From an uncultured Achromobacter sp. (GTDB lineage: Bacteria; Pseudomonadota; Gammaproteobacteria; Burkholderiales; Burkholderiaceae_B), in the NCBI GenBank assembly GCA_913775005.1, contig CAJYKY010000036.1:1-7342 (forward strand): a stretch of 7,342 nucleotides of DNA, read 5' to 3'. Below the pieces are notes generated by a model that searched no databases, was not told where the DNA came from, and was given only the letters and a program-made list of their open reading frames with translations. This document shows positions 6,000 through 7,342 of the stretch, in pieces; within the stretch, counting starts at the first letter, position 1, and each line of letters starts with the position of its first letter. The position numbers and the translations under genes were made by a program.

Positions 6000-6129
6000 C
6001 AAAGCACTCCTTGAGTTGCTGAAGAATGAGGGCGGTAAGAATGGCGGTATCAGGTTCGTATTGTGGCGAAGACGGCGCAGTCCACAACATGCAGGCCGCG
6101 CAAATAAGACCAAATGAAGGCCCGCCCAT
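5983..6129 (-). CDS. Candidate small ORF (48 aa) overlapping the antitoxin-like ORF
   Basis: Reading the minus strand, ATG 6129 opens a 48-codon frame ending in TGA at 5983-5985. The product starts MGGPSFGLICAACMLW and ends with a helix-like ILTALILQQLKECFDAREA. It overlaps the next start (5999) by 17 nt in a different frame, and its 3' part contains that gene's Shine-Dalgarno, as in translationally coupled small-gene pairs. Against it: there is no good ribosome binding site before 6129 or before the internal ATG 6090, and its third-position GC is clearly lower than in the neighbouring genes. A TTG start further upstream is possible, since the frame is open back to a stop near 6205. No family is recognised. 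Confidence 0.3.
   Translation of the reverse strand: MGGPSFGLICAACMLWTAPSSPQYEPDTAILTALILQQLKECFDAREA
6007..6012 (-). promoter_or_regulatory. Strong Shine-Dalgarno for the minus-strand start at 5999
   Basis: AAGGAG on the minus strand with a 7-nt spacer to ATG 5999. It is the best ribosome binding site on this strand in the window and the main reason to treat 5999 as a real start. Confidence 0.65.
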
Positions 6130-6225
6130 CACATTTTTCGAGGGTTTTGCACGCAAACATTCCCCCTGTAGCGGCCAAAGCGTCTGAGCAGCCGCTCCGA
6201 TTTCTCATGCTTTACAGCAAAGGGA

Positions 6226-6238
6226 TACAAGGCTTGTA
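6226..6238. promoter_or_regulatory. Perfect 13-bp palindrome TACAAG-G-CTTGTA, operator candidate
   Basis: The six-base half sites TACAAG (6226-6231) and CTTGTA (6233-6238) are exact inverted copies around a single central base. The site lies 117 nt upstream of the SDR start, just before a possible promoter, and about 97 nt upstream of the minus-strand small ORF at 6129. Its position suits a dimeric regulator acting on one or both units. The regulator is unknown. Confidence 0.4.
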
Positions 6239-6244
6239 CGACGG

Positions 6245-6273
6245 TTGTCCGTGTGCCGGTTCAGGACTAAGCT
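6245..6273 (+). promoter_or_regulatory. Possible promoter of the SDR-GH15 unit, with a stationary-phase-like -10
   Basis: TTGTCC (6245-6250) is followed after 17 nt by TAAGCT (6268-6273). The -10 is poor for sigma-70, but with its preceding C (CTAAGCT) it matches 5 of 7 bases of the RpoS-type CTATACT. This would give a leader of about 75 nt. It is a weak match judged by eye. Confidence 0.28.
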
Positions 6274-6340
6274 GACCGTTCGCCATCGATCGCGGTGCGT
6301 CGGGATTCGGGACGGTCATCGGCCCGCACTCGCTTGCCGC

Positions 6341-6346
6341 AAGGAG
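6341..6346 (+). promoter_or_regulatory. Ribosome binding site fixing the SDR start at 6355
   Basis: AAGGAG with an 8-nt spacer to ATG 6355. The frame is open back to a start at 6295, but that would add 20 arginine-rich residues not expected in the family. Confidence 0.8.
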
Positions 6347-6354
6347 ATTGCAGC

Positions 6355-7173
6355 ATGCGGCATGCCGTGGATTTAACCGGGCGCGTGGCTATCGTCACCG
6401 GCGCCAACTCGGGTATCGGGCGCGGTGTGGCGCTGGAGCTGGCGCGGGCGGGAGCGAAGGTGGTGGTGAATCATCGCCCCAACGAAGACTCCGAACGGCG
6501 TGGCAATGAAGTGGTGCAGAGCATCACGGATGCGGGCGGCGAAGCGCTTGCCGTGGCCGCCGACATCAGCCAGGAGGCAGACGTTGAACAGCTTTTTCTG
6601 ACCGCGTCGGCGCATTTTCAAAGCATCGACATCCTGGTCAACAACGCCGGCATCGAACAGCCGGCCGCCATTCAAGACATGACCCTGGCCCAGTGGCAGA
6701 AGGTCATCGACACCAACCTTACCGGCCAATTCCTGTGTGCTCGCCAAGCCGCGCGTGCCTTTCTTGCGCGTGCGCCAACGCCGCCCTCCGACACGGCCGT
6801 TGGAAAAATCATCTTCATCAGCTCGGTCCATGAAGTGATTCCGTGGGCGTTTCAAGCGAACTACGCAGCGTCCAAAGGCGGCGTGTCATTGCTGATGCAG
6901 TCCTTGGCGCAGGAGCTGGCGCCCATGAAGATCCGCGTCAATTCGGTAGCGCCCGGCGCAATCAGAACGCCCATCAATGCGCCCGCATGGAACACGCCTG
7001 AAAGCCTGGCGTCACTGTTGAAACTGATTCCGTATGGCCGCATTGGCGAACCGGAAGACGTGGCGCGCGCCGTGGCGTGGCTGGCCAGTGACGATTCCGA
7101 TTACGTCACCGGCACGACGCTGTTCGTCGATGGCGGCATGACGCTGTACCCCGAATTCCGTGGCGCAGGTTGA
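6355..7173 (+). CDS. SDR-family oxidoreductase, glucose 1-dehydrogenase-like
   Basis: This 272-residue classical short-chain dehydrogenase has the cofactor motif TGANSGIG (15-22), NNAG (96-99), an active-site serine in FISSVHE (S156/S157), and the catalytic Y170-AAS-K174 pair. It also has the PG turn after strand 6 (200-201) and the C-terminal YVTGTTLFVDGGMT (250-263). The SSVHEVIPW phrase before the catalytic tyrosine and the closing VDGGMTLYPEF are characteristic of glucose 1-dehydrogenases of the Bacillus type, which oxidise beta-D-glucose to gluconolactone with NAD(P)+ in the cytoplasm. An insert at about 139-149 (RAPTPPSDTAV) lengthens the loop before strand 5. The substrate in this organism is inferred and could be another sugar or alcohol. 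The gene is followed 4 nt later by a GH15 gene, so the two form an operon, which supports a sugar role. Confidence 0.9.
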   Translation: MRHAVDLTGRVAIVTGANSGIGRGVALELARAGAKVVVNHRPNEDSERRGNEVVQSITDAGGEALAVAADISQEADVEQLFLTASAHFQSIDILVNNAGIEQPAAIQDMTLAQWQKVIDTNLTGQFLCARQAARAFLARAPTPPSDTAVGKIIFISSVHEVIPWAFQANYAASKGGVSLLMQSLAQELAPMKIRVNSVAPGAIRTPINAPAWNTPESLASLLKLIPYGRIGEPEDVARAVAWLASDDSDYVTGTTLFVDGGMTLYPEFRGAG

Positions 7174-7177
7174 GTCC

Positions 7178-7342
7178 ATGTCCAAACCCATCGAAGACTA
7201 CGGCGTGATCGGCAACATGCTGTCGGCGGCGCTTGTCGCGCGCGACGGTTCCATCGACTGGCTGTGCCTGCCGCATTTCGATTCACCCGCCTGCTTTGCG
7301 GCCTTGTTGGGCGATGACCGCCACGGCCGCTGGCTGCTCGCG
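7178..7342 (+). CDS. Glycoside hydrolase family 15 protein (glucoamylase/trehalase-like), N-terminal part, cut by window end
   Basis: Only the first 55 residues are present. They begin MSKPIEDYGVIGNMLSAALV and continue with RDGSIDWLCLPHFDSPACFAALLG, the standard opening of bacterial GH15 proteins of about 600 residues. In the family this region forms the N-terminal beta-domain ahead of the (alpha/alpha)6 catalytic barrel, which is not in view. Members hydrolyse alpha-glucosidic bonds; several actinobacterial ones are trehalases. There is no signal peptide, so a cytoplasmic enzyme is likely. The ATG lies 4 nt after the SDR stop, and the ribosome-binding region (GGTTGAG) overlaps that stop, which suggests coupled translation. 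Glucose released by this enzyme could feed the SDR. Confidence 0.9.
   Translation, partial: MSKPIEDYGVIGNMLSAALVARDGSIDWLCLPHFDSPACFAALLGDDRHGRWLLA

Noticed and set aside
6295..6354. Earlier start for the SDR gene at 6295
   Set aside because: The strong AAGGAG at 6341-6346 is correctly spaced for ATG 6355, and the extra 20 residues are arginine-rich and precede the normal family N-terminus.

Overview
The window is GC-rich and densely coded. Its protein style (glutaredoxin-like protein with an N-terminal extension, SDR followed by GH15, end of an acyl-CoA carboxylase) suggests a betaproteobacterium of the order Burkholderiales, most likely Alcaligenaceae such as Achromobacter or Bordetella. 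This assignment rests on family resemblance read by eye, not on a search. No rRNA, tRNA, CRISPR array or insertion sequence was seen.

Layout. Bases 1-234 are the biotin-carrier tail of a biotin-dependent acyl-CoA carboxylase alpha subunit, possibly MccA of leucine degradation. A hairpin at 258-290 separates it from an MFS exporter (344-1573). A glutaredoxin-like protein with a CPFC motif follows (1650-2024). Facing it on the minus strand is a secreted protein of unknown function with four cysteines (2063-3139). Divergent from that gene is an unrecognised soluble 170-residue protein (3320-3832). On the minus strand, 3874-4488 encodes an ABC-type ATPase with several degenerate catalytic motifs. 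Divergent from it is a two-gene, translationally coupled unit: a six-helix membrane protein (GTG start, 4563-5336) and a 173-residue soluble protein (5333-5854).

Bases 5855-6354 look sparse but are not empty. On the minus strand there is a short ORF with a textbook Shine-Dalgarno (5715-5999). Its first ~42 residues look like the start of a small antitoxin-type protein, and its tail is only antisense to the neighbouring gene, so it may be a truncated remnant. A 48-codon ORF (5983-6129) overlaps its start. A perfect 13-bp palindrome at 6226-6238 lies upstream of the last transcription unit. That unit is an SDR dehydrogenase resembling glucose 1-dehydrogenase (6355-7173), followed after 4 nt by the start of a glycoside hydrolase family 15 protein (7178 to the window end). 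GH15 enzymes release glucose and the SDR may oxidise a sugar, so the pair may act on one substrate stream.

Most of the window is ordinary chromosome. The parts most worth a second look are the degenerate ABC ATPase with its divergent membrane-protein unit, the truncated antitoxin-like locus, and the palindrome between the minus-strand small ORFs and the SDR-GH15 unit.
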